From positions 1 to 64,000 of the forward strand of contig JAUIIA010000011.1 of the NCBI GenBank assembly GCA_030432025.1: 64,000 nt of DNA. Reading direction: 5' to 3'. The notes beneath the pieces were generated by a model that saw nothing but the letters and a program-made list of their open reading frames with translations, was not told where the DNA came from and did no database searches. Source of the DNA: Alphaproteobacteria bacterium. GTDB lineage: Bacteria > Pseudomonadota > Alphaproteobacteria > Micavibrionales > Micavibrionaceae. Numbering within the stretch: the stretch's first letter is position 1; each line of letters starts with the position of its first letter. This document shows, one piece after another, positions 1-6,916 of this stretch. A program made the translations under genes and the position numbers.

Positions 1-231
1 CTGCATTTCCTCTTACAGCCGCAAAACAAATGGTTCGAAAGAGCGATAGCTATCGGTGCGTTTGCCGTGCCGATGGCCGCGGCGGTGTCTGCGGAGATCG
101 AGGAACGGAACGCAGCTCCACAGGAAGAACAGAAACCAGCAACACAGCAAAAAGCCAAAGCCGGGCAGCTCGACATTAGCAAGATGAGCCTTCGCGAGAT
201 GGCAGATGAACAGTATGGAAAGGCAGCATAA
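1..231 (+). CDS. small provirus membrane protein, 5' end missing
   Basis: The frame is open from the first base to a TAA at 229-231, giving 76 residues without a start. A hydrophobic stretch near the beginning (AIAIGAFAVPMAAAV) is followed by a charged, Gln- and Ala-rich tail ending in GKAA. The stop overlaps the ATG of the next gene, so it is the first visible member of the provirus operon. Function unknown; a virion membrane protein is a fair guess from the context. Confidence 0.6.
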   Translation: MHFLLQPQNKWFERAIAIGAFAVPMAAAVSAEIEERNAAPQEEQKPATQQKAKAGQLDISKMSLREMADEQYGKAA

Positions 232-332
232 TGGAAGATTTGCAATTCAAAGTTATCGGAGGGTGTCTCGCCGCAGGCGGCGTCATGCTCGCAATTTCAT
301 TCGTGGCGCATGTAGCGCAAGCAATCAAGTAA
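231..332 (+). CDS. 33-aa single-span membrane protein (provirus)
   Basis: A tiny gene whose ATG overlaps the previous stop (TAATG) and whose own stop overlaps the ATG of the next gene. The product starts MEDLQFKV and is almost entirely one transmembrane helix rich in Gly and Ala (CLAAGGVMLAISFVAHVA). Tight coupling on both sides is the main evidence that it is real. Small single-span proteins of this size are common in the inner membrane of PM2-type virions. Exact role unknown. Confidence 0.55.
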   Translation: MEDLQFKVIGGCLAAGGVMLAISFVAHVAQAIK

Positions 333-523
333 TGGGCGGCAGCAGTAAACTAGGCCGCGGCGGCTATCACTTCAAAGATCACACAGTGATCATAGACCCG
401 CCAGAACAGGGAAGGGAAGCAAATCCGCTCCGCAGATTGCGCACCTGTTCGCCTTTTTCGCCAACGCCTAAAGACCCTTACGACCACAGCGATATGTTCG
501 ACAAAAAAGAGGAAGAAAAATGA
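332..523 (+). CDS. 63-aa soluble provirus protein
   Basis: The ATG at 332 overlaps the stop of the previous gene. The same frame is open further upstream, but that would overlap the two preceding small genes, so 332 is preferred. The product is hydrophilic, starts MGGSSKLGRGGYHF and ends in a Lys/Glu-rich tail (FDKKEEEK). Its stop overlaps the ATG of the ATPase gene at 520 (ATGA). No family recognised. Confidence 0.6.
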   Translation: MGGSSKLGRGGYHFKDHTVIIDPPEQGREANPLRRLRTCSPFSPTPKDPYDHSDMFDKKEEEK

Positions 524-1173
524 GAAAAGACGCTAAAAAAATCGGAGTATGGGGCGGAACCGGCTCTGGAAAATCAACACGGGTTAAAGAGATCATCGCG
601 GACAATGACCGTGTGATCGTCATCGACCCGATAGGCGACTACCAGCACGAGAAGGGCTTCAAGAAGTTCAAGACATTGCGCGGCCTGTACATGGCCATTC
701 GCGCCGGATGGAATAGCGGTTTTCGCTTGGTCCTGATCGTACAACGCGGCGATGACCCCGCCGCCGTTCTGGAAGAGCTGGCCGAAGGCCTGTTCGTCAT
801 CCAGAAACGCTACAAAGACAATCAATGCGACAAAGGCATAACGCTTGTGGTCGAGGAAATGAGCCTTTGTTACCCCGAAAGGACCATACGACAATCAGAG
901 CGGTCATTTTTGGAGCTGGTGAACCTCGGGCGGCATTACGGCGTTGAGATCATCGGCGTATCACAGCGCATAGCCGAGGTGAAAAAGAACTTTGTCGGGA
1001 ACTGCACGGAGCATTATTTCCTGCGCCTCGGCAGTGCCGCGGACCGCAATGCTGTAACGGGCATCATCGGCACAGAACACAAACAGGCGCTTATCGGACT
1101 TCAAACGCATGAATATCTGCATTTCGAGCAGGGCAAAGTCACGAAGGGCCGGAACAAGGCGAATTTTAAGTGA
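520..1173 (+). CDS. genome-packaging ATPase (FtsK/HerA-like, PM2 P9 type)
   Basis: At 217 aa this has the size of the packaging ATPases of tailless double jelly-roll phages. The Walker A loop GGTGSGKST is at residues 12-20, a Walker B strand TLVVEEM at about 108-114, and the segment GVSQR at about 146-150 matches the sensor/A32-type motif of this family. Known: these ATPases drive genome packaging into internal-membrane virions. Seen in context: it lies seven genes upstream of the capsid protein, with only small coupled genes between, an order like PM2. Its start overlaps the previous stop, and its TGA overlaps a GTG start at 1170. It is too short for a large terminase. Confidence 0.85.
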   Translation: MRKDAKKIGVWGGTGSGKSTRVKEIIADNDRVIVIDPIGDYQHEKGFKKFKTLRGLYMAIRAGWNSGFRLVLIVQRGDDPAAVLEELAEGLFVIQKRYKDNQCDKGITLVVEEMSLCYPERTIRQSERSFLELVNLGRHYGVEIIGVSQRIAEVKKNFVGNCTEHYFLRLGSAADRNAVTGIIGTEHKQALIGLQTHEYLHFEQGKVTKGRNKANFK

Positions 1174-1361
1174 AGGGCTTCGTAAAAAGAAAATTGCTCT
1201 CTCGTATCATGGTTGAGCTGATCGTTGACGACGTGACGTTCATCAAGGCCTCTATGGCAAATCTGGTTGACCTTACGCAAATGAACTCACTCGTTTCTAG
1301 TGTAAACAGCGTCTTCGAAGTGCCTGCGAAGCGCATCGAATTTAAAACATATTGGGATTAG
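1170..1361 (+). CDS. 63-aa provirus protein of unknown function
   Basis: The GTG start overlaps the ATPase stop (GTGA), suggesting coupled translation; an in-frame ATG at 1209 is an alternative. The product has a basic beginning (MKGFVKRKLLSR) and a mixed, probably folded remainder ending KTYWD. No membrane segment is obvious. The next gene starts 6 bases after its stop. No family recognised; position suggests a virion or assembly factor. Confidence 0.5.
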   Translation: MKGFVKRKLLSRIMVELIVDDVTFIKASMANLVDLTQMNSLVSSVNSVFEVPAKRIEFKTYWD

Positions 1362-1367
1362 AAAAAC

Positions 1368-1568
1368 ATGAGCCGTAAAAATCGTCGCATCACTGACCTG
1401 AAATACGACAGCAAGCGCCAGATCGACAGTCTCAAAGCCCGTACAGAGGCTTTAGCTGCAAAATGGGGCGATGTTGATATGTTCATTGCTGCCGAGATTG
1501 AAGAAGTTCTCGGGCGTTTTGACGAGATTAAGGCCGAAATTGACGGCGTAGACCCCAACACGCATTAA
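1368..1568 (+). CDS. 66-aa helical, charged provirus protein
   Basis: The ATG lies 6 bases after the previous stop. The product is highly charged and predicted by eye to be helical, possibly a short coiled coil (repeated Ile/Leu/Ala spacing in RQIDSLKARTEALAAKW and FIAAEIEEVL). It ends before a 113-base non-coding gap holding two direct 9-bp repeats. Function unknown. A minus-strand reading frame over the same bases is less credible because every neighbour is on the plus strand. Confidence 0.55.
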   Translation: MSRKNRRITDLKYDSKRQIDSLKARTEALAAKWGDVDMFIAAEIEEVLGRFDEIKAEIDGVDPNTH

Positions 1569-1573
1569 TATCC

Positions 1574-1597
1574 CCCTTATAGAAATTTCCCTTATAG
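1574..1597 (+). repeat. pair of 9-bp direct repeats (CCCTTATAG)
   Basis: CCCTTATAG occurs at 1574-1582 and again at 1589-1597, 15 bases start to start, in the only sizeable non-coding gap (1569-1681) of the provirus operon before the capsid gene. It could bind a regulator or mark an internal promoter of the structural genes. No clear -35/-10 pair was found beside it. Confidence 0.45.
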
Positions 1598-1681
1598 GAA
1601 GTGGCCCTGCACCCGTTGTTTTTCTGCGGTTTTTCAACGAGCCTTAACGGGTAAAACTTTTCAACCGACCACGGACACACA

Positions 1682-1795
1682 ATGAAAAATCCAGCTTTAA
1701 AAACCGTTGTTTTAGGCGTTGCCACATTGGCAGCGTGGGAATTTGTTGCGCGTCCGTTTCTCTCCAAACTCACAAACCGAGGACCACAGACATGA
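1682..1795 (+). CDS. 37-aa single-span membrane protein (provirus)
   Basis: Starts MKNPALKTVVLGV, contains one hydrophobic helix (VVLGVATLAAWEFVA) and a basic C-terminal end (LSKLTNRGPQT). Its TGA overlaps the ATG of the next gene at 1792. Size, topology and coupling fit the small integral membrane proteins of PM2-type virions. It is the first gene after the non-coding gap. Confidence 0.55.
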   Translation: MKNPALKTVVLGVATLAAWEFVARPFLSKLTNRGPQT

Positions 1796-1929
1796 AAGAT
1801 GTTCAAAAATATGCGTTCACAATCGCACTGACAGCCGCGGGCGTAATTGCCGGAGGCTATGCGCTGTACGAATTCCGCGACAACAAGTATATCGCGAAAG
1901 CCCGTAACGGCTTCCAAGGCGTTATCTAA
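1792..1929 (+). CDS. 45-aa single-span membrane protein (provirus)
   Basis: The ATG at 1792 overlaps the previous stop; a longer reading from further upstream would overrun the preceding small gene. One transmembrane helix (TIALTAAGVIAGGYALYEF) is followed by a basic segment ending FQGVI. It ends 30 bases before the capsid gene, which has its own strong ribosome-binding site. Probable virion membrane protein by context. Confidence 0.55.
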   Translation: MKDVQKYAFTIALTAAGVIAGGYALYEFRDNKYIAKARNGFQGVI

Positions 1930-1959
1930 ACCCATCCAGACAAAGAAAGGGCATAAGAT

Positions 1960-2790
1960 ATGCTGAATTTTTATAATAAATTGCCGGATTTTTATCCAGT
2001 CGGCGCGTCTCAACGTGCATCATGCCGCGTTCCTACAGGCCCGACATACCGCAGTTTTGTGCTGAACTACAGTGCAAATGGCGTAGCAGGCACAAAGGCG
2101 CTGTTCACATCAGACATTGAGGAAGTCGTTGTCAAAGTCAACGGCACACCTCGCATTGAAATCTCTGGTGAAGACTTGGTGATGCTCAATGACTATTACG
2201 GCATTGAGTTCGTTGCTGGCCAGCTCGTCGTTCCGCTATCGCGTGAATGGCTGCGCACGATCGAAGGCGAAGAAAACCTCGCATGGGGTACGAAGAACGT
2301 CTCGAACATCTTCATCGAAGTGAAGTTCGCAGCGGGCGCAAACAATCCTGCTCTTTCCGCCGATGCTTGGGTAACGCCCGAGTCTCGCGATCTGGGCTTG
2401 ATCGTTGAAATCCACAACTTCTCTTACGAAGCGGCGGGCGCAGGCAAGAAAGAAATTGCCGACCTTCCGAAGGAAAATGGCGCCATTGTCGCTCTTCACA
2501 CGAAGAATTCCGACATCACGGCCACAGAGGTGAAGATCAACAAAATCCCATTCGTTGAAGGCGACACAGACCTTGCGTCTTATCAGACTTCTTTGAAGCG
2601 GATTGCGAAACGTGCCCCTGTAACCGGATATGTACACATTGACGCGTTTGTAAACAACCGCATCGATGACGCATGGCCTGTAAAAGGTGCGCAGGAATTC
2701 CGTGTTAATCCAACCGTTAGCGCGGCTGGCTCACTGCCGATGATTATGGAGACGCTGAACAACCCGCTTCCTGCATCATCAGCCAACTAA
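1960..2790 (+). CDS. major capsid protein, PM2 P2-like double jelly roll
   Basis: 276 aa, close to the 269 aa of PM2 P2, and beta-rich throughout with no membrane segment. As I recall the PM2 P2 sequence, the two share a similar run near residue 25 (PTGPTY here, LPIGQTY in PM2), a V-x-V-N-G strand-turn soon after, and the motif EIADLP in the second half at comparable spacing. Known: P2 forms trimers with two jelly-roll domains and builds the icosahedral shell. A strong Shine-Dalgarno (AAAGGG) lies about 8 bases before the ATG, as expected for a highly made protein. The packaging ATPase upstream supports the call. The PM2 comparison rests on memory and was not aligned. Confidence 0.82.
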   Translation: MLNFYNKLPDFYPVGASQRASCRVPTGPTYRSFVLNYSANGVAGTKALFTSDIEEVVVKVNGTPRIEISGEDLVMLNDYYGIEFVAGQLVVPLSREWLRTIEGEENLAWGTKNVSNIFIEVKFAAGANNPALSADAWVTPESRDLGLIVEIHNFSYEAAGAGKKEIADLPKENGAIVALHTKNSDITATEVKINKIPFVEGDTDLASYQTSLKRIAKRAPVTGYVHIDAFVNNRIDDAWPVKGAQEFRVNPTVSAAGSLPMIMETLNNPLPASSAN

Positions 2791-2805
2791 GAAAGGCGGA
2801 CCCAA

Positions 2806-3108
2806 ATGGAAAATACATTTTCATGGGACAAGTTCAGCGCATTCATTGGCAATACTCTCGATAAGGTTAGCCAAGGCGTTCAGAGCTACTACAGTTCACG
2901 AGTAGCTTACAACCAAGCCGAGGCTGATCTCGCATTATCCGATGCACAGCGAAGAGCCGCTATGCAATATGCTGAACTAGACACAGGTTCTCCCGCCTCT
3001 GCGTGGGGAGACCCGAATGCACCGTCATTCAGTCTTGGCGGAAACACACAGAGCATTTTGGTTCTGGCCGCAGTAGGGCTTGTTGTCGTAGCCATTGCGA
3101 AAGGTTAA
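2806..3108 (+). CDS. 100-aa provirus protein with C-terminal membrane anchor
   Basis: Starts 15 bases after the capsid stop with a good ribosome-binding site (AAGAAAGG). The N-terminal 60 residues are soluble and helical (KFSAFIGNTLDKVSQGVQSY and an Ala/Gln-rich stretch), followed by a flexible Gly/Ser part and a C-terminal helix SILVLAAVGLVVVAIAKG. Tail-anchored proteins next to the capsid gene fit virion proteins linking membrane and shell, which is inferred. Confidence 0.65.
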   Translation: MENTFSWDKFSAFIGNTLDKVSQGVQSYYSSRVAYNQAEADLALSDAQRRAAMQYAELDTGSPASAWGDPNAPSFSLGGNTQSILVLAAVGLVVVAIAKG

Positions 3109-3111
3109 GCG

Positions 3112-3396
3112 ATGGTTGAGGACGCAAGCGGCGCGGGAGCACTTGGATTGCTGGACGGCCCGTTCATGGGAACGGGCTTTCCGAGCTTGACGGGCGGCGA
3201 TGCTGGCCCATCGAGCGCGGCTTCATCATCCGGCATTGGTGACGTTTTCTTTAACAATCCTTTTTCCGTAGCGGGGCAGGGTGGTAATGCAAACGCTACC
3301 GCCACGCCCACCAATACACAGCGCGAAGAGGGCAACACGAACATGCTGTTAATCGGCCTTGTTGCTCTGGCCGTTGTGCTGATCAGGAGAAAATAA
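3112..3396 (+). CDS. 94-aa Gly/Ala/Ser-rich tail-anchored provirus protein
   Basis: Begins 3 bases after the previous stop. Low-complexity N-terminal part rich in Gly, Ala, Ser and Asn with several Phe-containing turns, then a C-terminal membrane helix (NMLLIGLVALAVVLIRRK) with a basic end. The layout repeats that of the preceding gene: soluble part first, anchor last. No family recognised; likely virion protein. Confidence 0.6.
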   Translation: MVEDASGAGALGLLDGPFMGTGFPSLTGGDAGPSSAASSSGIGDVFFNNPFSVAGQGGNANATATPTNTQREEGNTNMLLIGLVALAVVLIRRK

Positions 3397-3398
3397 CA

Positions 3399-3812
3399 AT
3401 GGATGATCTCGTTATAATCCCCGAGAAGTGGAACGCGCAGGCGGCAATCTATCTCGATGCGGCCTGTGATGAGCGTTACACAATCAACGATCTCGCCTAT
3501 GACGTTAACCGCGGTGAATGTTCACTGTTCAACGTCTATGACGCAGACAAGACGCATGTGGGGTCAATGGTCCTGCGTATGGATGTTTGTGCCGCGGGCA
3601 GCAAAGAGCTCGTTGTCGTGGCATTAGGCGGCAAGCATGGCCGTTCATTAATCCAGAGCCTTTCGGACTTTTGGGACGATCTGGCAATCAAAAACAAAGC
3701 GCAATCTGTACGCGCCCACGTTTCCAAGAAGGGCATGGCCCGCTTGATGGAACGCGTCGGCGGTGTACTCACCGAGAGCGTATACAGAAGGGCGGTTCCT
3801 TATGGGCGGTAA
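3399..3812 (+). CDS. 137-aa provirus protein, possible GNAT-like fold
   Basis: A soluble alpha/beta protein two bases after the previous stop. The order of strands and helices, with a hydrophobic strand ELVVVALGG followed by GRSLIQSLSDFW and a C-terminal part with KKGMARLMERVGGVL then a strand (ESVYRRAV), is reminiscent of the last half of a GNAT acetyltransferase fold, where a neighbour residue block gives a better or worse phenotype index. No acetyl-CoA loop of classical form is visible, so catalysis is doubtful. Its stop lies inside the next gene, which starts at 3802. Confidence 0.55.
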   Translation: MDDLVIIPEKWNAQAAIYLDAACDERYTINDLAYDVNRGECSLFNVYDADKTHVGSMVLRMDVCAAGSKELVVVALGGKHGRSLIQSLSDFWDDLAIKNKAQSVRAHVSKKGMARLMERVGGVLTESVYRRAVPYGR

Positions 3813-4179
3813 ATCCAGCAGTTCTTCCAGTTCGAGTACCACCACGGTCCAGACCGATGAGCGCATTGCGGCCACAGATCAAGCCAATGTGATCAAGATT
3901 GACGGGAGCAATAACCAGCTCACAGATCACGAGGCGATTGCAAAAGCCGGAGAGCTGGCCCTTGAGACAATCAATCTGGCCGGACAAGTCGCAATAGCGA
4001 GTGTGACGCAGAACAAGGCGACAACAGACACACTGAGCGAGACAACAGACAGAGTATTGACCTTTGCCGATGAACAGGCGCGGGACGAAGCTTCACGGAC
4101 CTTACAAGACTATCTGCCGTATTTGCTGGCGGGTGTGTCTGTATTGGCCCTCACAGGAAACCTAAAGCTAGGAGCATAG
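3802..4179 (+). CDS. 125-aa provirus protein, Ser/Thr-rich start and C-terminal anchor
   Basis: The ATG at 3802 (MGGKSSSSSSSS) is preferred over one at 3763 because it leaves only an 11-base overlap with the previous gene. The Ser/Thr-rich start leads into a helical middle region rich in Ala, Glu and Thr (ALETINLAGQVAIASVTQNK), and the C-terminus carries a hydrophobic helix (LPYLLAGVSVLALTG). Probably a fibrous or membrane-attached virion protein; not recognised. Confidence 0.6.
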   Translation: MGGKSSSSSSSSTTTVQTDERIAATDQANVIKIDGSNNQLTDHEAIAKAGELALETINLAGQVAIASVTQNKATTDTLSETTDRVLTFADEQARDEASRTLQDYLPYLLAGVSVLALTGNLKLGA

Positions 4180-4182
4180 ACG

Positions 4183-4899
4183 ATGAGACCTTTAAAGGAT
4201 GATGATAGTTCGCCGTACACTATTGCGGCTGGTGGTAAAATCGACATTGCCGCGGCTGGCCGTTATGTGCGTTGCTTGGAGGCTGACGGCCTTTTGGAAG
4301 TCTCGTTCAATAACGGGAGCAAAACCTTTTTCGGCGCGGGCCTAGAGCGCCGCCTTCCCGAGCAGTCCCCAGACTTCGAGCAATTCACTGTTTTTAACCC
4401 GAACGGCGCGGCTGTAAGTTGCGTCCTTTCGTGGGGTTATGGAACGCTGAAAGATGACCGTTTGTCTGCAAGCGGCAACCTGAACGTCATTACGCCTGCG
4501 GGCACTGCTCTTAAAACAGACGATGACGAAGCACAGGCGAAGCTTGATGCCCTGATTGCGTTGTTGCAGAACGATGCTGATCAGCGCAAAGGGCTTACTA
4601 CGCTTGCGGGTGCTACCCAATATCAACAAATTGGCGCGGGAACGACTACAGTTATCGCCGGAGGCGCAAATACTGGCGGCGGGGTCATCAGATTTGGGCA
4701 GACTTTCATTTATGGCAGCACTGCGCGCAGAGCTTCAATACGTATTGGCGGTAAGGACCTCTTGGTGTCACAAGGTACGTCTGGGGAACACTCACCTTTG
4801 ACTATTCGTGACATGGACATTCCCGCAGGTGTTGACGTTGAGCTTGTTTGTGATGCCACGCAATGCGAAGCGTTCGTTTGGTATGAGGACAAATCATAA
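4183..4899 (+). CDS. beta-rich structural protein, spike candidate (provirus)
   Basis: 238 aa without membrane segments. The first 110 residues are beta-rich (SPYTIAAGGKIDIAAAGRYV, then EVSFNNGSKTFFGAG), a short helix (AQAKLDALIALLQNDADQRK) separates them from a second beta-rich half rich in Gly and Thr and ending VWYEDKS. A two-part beta protein behind the capsid and anchor genes could be the vertex spike or a receptor-binding protein, the counterpart of PM2 P1, but there is no sequence match to claim. The stop overlaps the ATG of the transglycosylase gene (TAATG). Confidence 0.55.
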   Translation: MRPLKDDDSSPYTIAAGGKIDIAAAGRYVRCLEADGLLEVSFNNGSKTFFGAGLERRLPEQSPDFEQFTVFNPNGAAVSCVLSWGYGTLKDDRLSASGNLNVITPAGTALKTDDDEAQAKLDALIALLQNDADQRKGLTTLAGATQYQQIGAGTTTVIAGGANTGGGVIRFGQTFIYGSTARRASIRIGGKDLLVSQGTSGEHSPLTIRDMDIPAGVDVELVCDATQCEAFVWYEDKS

Positions 4900-5630
4900 T
4901 GAACGACCTTCTTCTTATCGGAGCTGCATTGTTGTTACTGGCCGCGGGTGGCGCGAACAGAAAAGCGATTGCGCGCAAGCTTGGATTGCCGGAAGATTTT
5001 GGCCTGTCCTTCTTCGGAGCTGGTAACGACGATCAGGGAGGAGCAGGGGCGGCATTCTCGCCAGAACCGCCGAGAACTGACAGCGGGCACTTGCTCTCGG
5101 GTAACGTATTCGAGCCGTTTCAACTTCCATCGAACCGCAAGCTTACGATTGAAGAGACGTTTAAGCTCGCCCAATATTACGCCTTTGATGTCTTCGGAGG
5201 CCAGCTAGAGCCGAGCATCATAACGGCTATGGCGATACAGGAAAGCCAGCTCAAGCCGTGGGCCACGAGAAACGAGAGCAGGGGCCGCAAATCCGTTGGC
5301 CTGATGCAAACACTCATCGGAACCGCACAGGACATGTACAACCGCGGCTATACCGCCGTTGGCCAGCCATCCGAACAAAGCCTAATGAAGCCGCATGTTT
5401 CGATGTATTTCGGCATGGCTTACATGGACTGGCTGCAAAGAACATATCCGGCGCGCCATGACTATGACGGCCCGCATAATAATTATTGGGAGTGGTACGT
5501 CCGTGCATACAACGGCGGACCAGGCTGGAAAAACAGCAAGAAGGGCCGCGAGATGACCGCCGTTCACTGGTCGAAGGTGAAAGCCAATTTGCCGCTAATT
5601 GACGCAACATTACAGGGAGGGCTTGTCTAA
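4899..5630 (+). CDS. membrane-anchored lytic transglycosylase (provirus)
   Basis: 243 aa. An N-terminal helix (LLLIGAALLLLAAGG) anchors the protein, a Gly/Pro-rich linker follows, and the SLT fold occupies about residues 85-240. Hallmarks are the catalytic Glu in IQESQLKP (Glu115), GLMQ at about 134-137 and YNGGPG at about 204-209. It cleaves the glycan strand of peptidoglycan between MurNAc and GlcNAc. In a tailless phage such an enzyme serves either cell entry from the virion or lysis; the anchor and its place among virion genes favour a virion enzyme. Its stop overlaps the next ATG. Confidence 0.82.
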   Translation: MNDLLLIGAALLLLAAGGANRKAIARKLGLPEDFGLSFFGAGNDDQGGAGAAFSPEPPRTDSGHLLSGNVFEPFQLPSNRKLTIEETFKLAQYYAFDVFGGQLEPSIITAMAIQESQLKPWATRNESRGRKSVGLMQTLIGTAQDMYNRGYTAVGQPSEQSLMKPHVSMYFGMAYMDWLQRTYPARHDYDGPHNNYWEWYVRAYNGGPGWKNSKKGREMTAVHWSKVKANLPLIDATLQGGLV

Positions 5631-5809
5631 TGCCTATTTGGGCCGCAGCAGCAGTAATAGGAGCCGCGGGAGCGGTAGCCTTTAAAACGATTACATCAGG
5701 CGTTGAGGATTTAGGCAACGCCATCGATGACACAGGTTCGGGCGCGCTCAAGATTGCGTTGGCCGCGGGCGGCACGTTCATCGTTATGAAGCAAATGAAG
5801 GTCATCTAA
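5630..5809 (+). CDS. 59-aa Ala/Gly-rich membrane protein (provirus)
   Basis: The ATG overlaps the transglycosylase stop (TAATG) and the TAA at 5807-5809 overlaps the next ATG. The product opens with a hydrophobic helix (IWAAAAVIGAAGAVAF), has a short polar middle and a second hydrophobic part (IALAAGGTFIVMKQMKVI). Coupling on both sides supports it. Possible holin-like or virion membrane protein; family unknown. Confidence 0.55.
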   Translation: MPIWAAAAVIGAAGAVAFKTITSGVEDLGNAIDDTGSGALKIALAAGGTFIVMKQMKVI

Positions 5810-5967
5810 TGGAGATCGAGCTTCTCAAGGTTTTAAGCGCAGGCGGAGACTTGGCCACTATGGCCCTGTGCCTCGCTTTATGGCGTCTTGATCGCCGCAT
5901 TCTGCGGGTTGAGACATTAATCGAGTGCATCCAAAACGCACAACCAAACAAGGAGCAATCAGCATGA
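5809..5967 (+). CDS. 52-aa membrane protein, holin-like size (provirus)
   Basis: Starts MEIELLKVLSAGGD, then one hydrophobic helix (LATMALCLALWRL) followed by a basic helix with heptad-like spacing (DRRILRVETLIECIQ). This short layout, one membrane span then a charged amphipathic helix, resembles some small phage holin-type proteins. The TGA overlaps the ATG at 5964. Role inferred only. Confidence 0.5.
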   Translation: MEIELLKVLSAGGDLATMALCLALWRLDRRILRVETLIECIQNAQPNKEQSA

Positions 5968-6191
5968 AAAACTGGTTTAAAGACAGACTATCAGAGCCAA
6001 CCACATACACAGCTTTTGCGCTATTGATCGGCGCAGGCGGCATTCTCGGCAAAATGGACGAGGCCCCGCAAATCGCACAGGCCGTGGAAGCCTCTGGACA
6101 ACATTTCAGTACAGGCGACTACATGACAGGCGGCTTGTTTCTTATGACGTCTCTGGCGGGCATTTTCATGCGCGAAAAGGGACAAAAATAA
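5964..6191 (+). CDS. 75-aa two-span membrane protein, holin candidate (provirus)
   Basis: The ATG at 5964 is inside the preceding stop overlap and has a good ribosome-binding site (AAGGAG) about 8 bases upstream, so it is chosen over 5925. Two hydrophobic segments (TAFALLIGAGGILG and GGLFLMTSLAGIFM) are joined by a polar loop; the end is basic (REKGQK). A holin releasing the lytic enzyme is plausible from size, topology and being last in the operon. The following 126 bases hold no gene. Confidence 0.58.
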   Translation: MKNWFKDRLSEPTTYTAFALLIGAGGILGKMDEAPQIAQAVEASGQHFSTGDYMTGGLFLMTSLAGIFMREKGQK

Positions 6192-6317
6192 AATTATCAA
6201 AATTCAATTTTAGATCCAGCCGGCAGCTCGAGTTGAGATCTTCGATTTGAATAAAAACAAGGGGTTATCTAATGCGCGATTGGTAATACAGACGATTTTC
6301 CATTTTCCATTAACTAT

Positions 6318-6818
6318 TCAATAGCCACCCGACATGATTAGGTTCATTTGGGTGGCTTTTCTGCCTTGCCGATAGGCCTTCCTTGCTTTGCTGATTATCC
6401 GAGATACGGAATGCGCATGAAGGTTCACCATACGGCCTATTTCGGCGTTTGTCTTACCGAGCGCCGCCAGCTCTATGATGAGTGTGTTACGCCTTTGCAG
6501 CTCGTAGCGGTTCTTATCGGCTAGAAACCTATGCCATGACCGTTTTACGGAGCCTACAGGCACATTCATCTCATCGGCGGTCTGGGTGAGGGCATCGTTA
6601 AGGCGTTCACCTTGGCGCAATTTTCGCCGCACAATACGCGGAGACGCGACAAGGTAGTCTATGCCCGCTGTGATAGCTTCGTTATCCATGACGGCATTCA
6701 GGGCCGAACGCTCGCGGATTATGCGGGCCTGTTCCTCAAGATAGTTTGCCAGATCGTTGAGTGTGTGGTGATCGGCAAACCTGAGTTTTTCACTCAGATT
6801 TTGTACGCAGTGTGTCAT
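6318..6818 (-). CDS. helix-turn-helix regulator
   Basis: 166 aa, preceded by GGGGAGAG about 8 bases before the ATG. The C-terminal third has a helix-turn-helix of the sigma-70 region 4/LuxR-like type (LAALGKTNAEIGRMVNLHAH followed by SVSRIISKARKAYR). A middle segment (TADEMNVPVGSVKRSWHRFL) reads as another possible HTH. It is convergent with the provirus operon and its 3' end contains a hairpin that may stop that operon. It may control the provirus, but a host origin is also possible. No sensor domain is visible. Confidence 0.65.
   Translation of the reverse strand: MTHCVQNLSEKLRFADHHTLNDLANYLEEQARIIRERSALNAVMDNEAITAGIDYLVASPRIVRRKLRQGERLNDALTQTADEMNVPVGSVKRSWHRFLADKNRYELQRRNTLIIELAALGKTNAEIGRMVNLHAHSVSRIISKARKAYRQGRKATQMNLIMSGGY
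6324..6360 (+). terminator. possible terminator of the provirus operon
   Basis: GCCACCC (6324-6330) pairs with GGGTGGC (6350-6356) across a 19-base loop and is followed by TTTT. It lies inside the 3' end of the convergent regulator gene. The stem is GC-rich but the loop is long, so strength is uncertain. It would end plus-strand transcription 130 bases after the last provirus gene. Confidence 0.5.
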
Positions 6819-6916
6819 GTTTAATCTCTCCCCATAAGATTAGCAGGGGCTTATAGACAACCTTGAGTATTTTGTCAAATTCGCGCAAGCACTTAACAGC
6901 TTTTTGAATAGCCTTT

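Noticed and set aside
1528-2013. 161-aa minus-strand frame across the small provirus genes
   Set aside because: It opposes every neighbour, crosses several coupled plus-strand genes and has no recognisable protein features.
6192-6317. tRNA-type attachment site right after the provirus genes
   Set aside because: No tRNA remnant or direct repeat is visible here; the dif-like sequence further right fits better.
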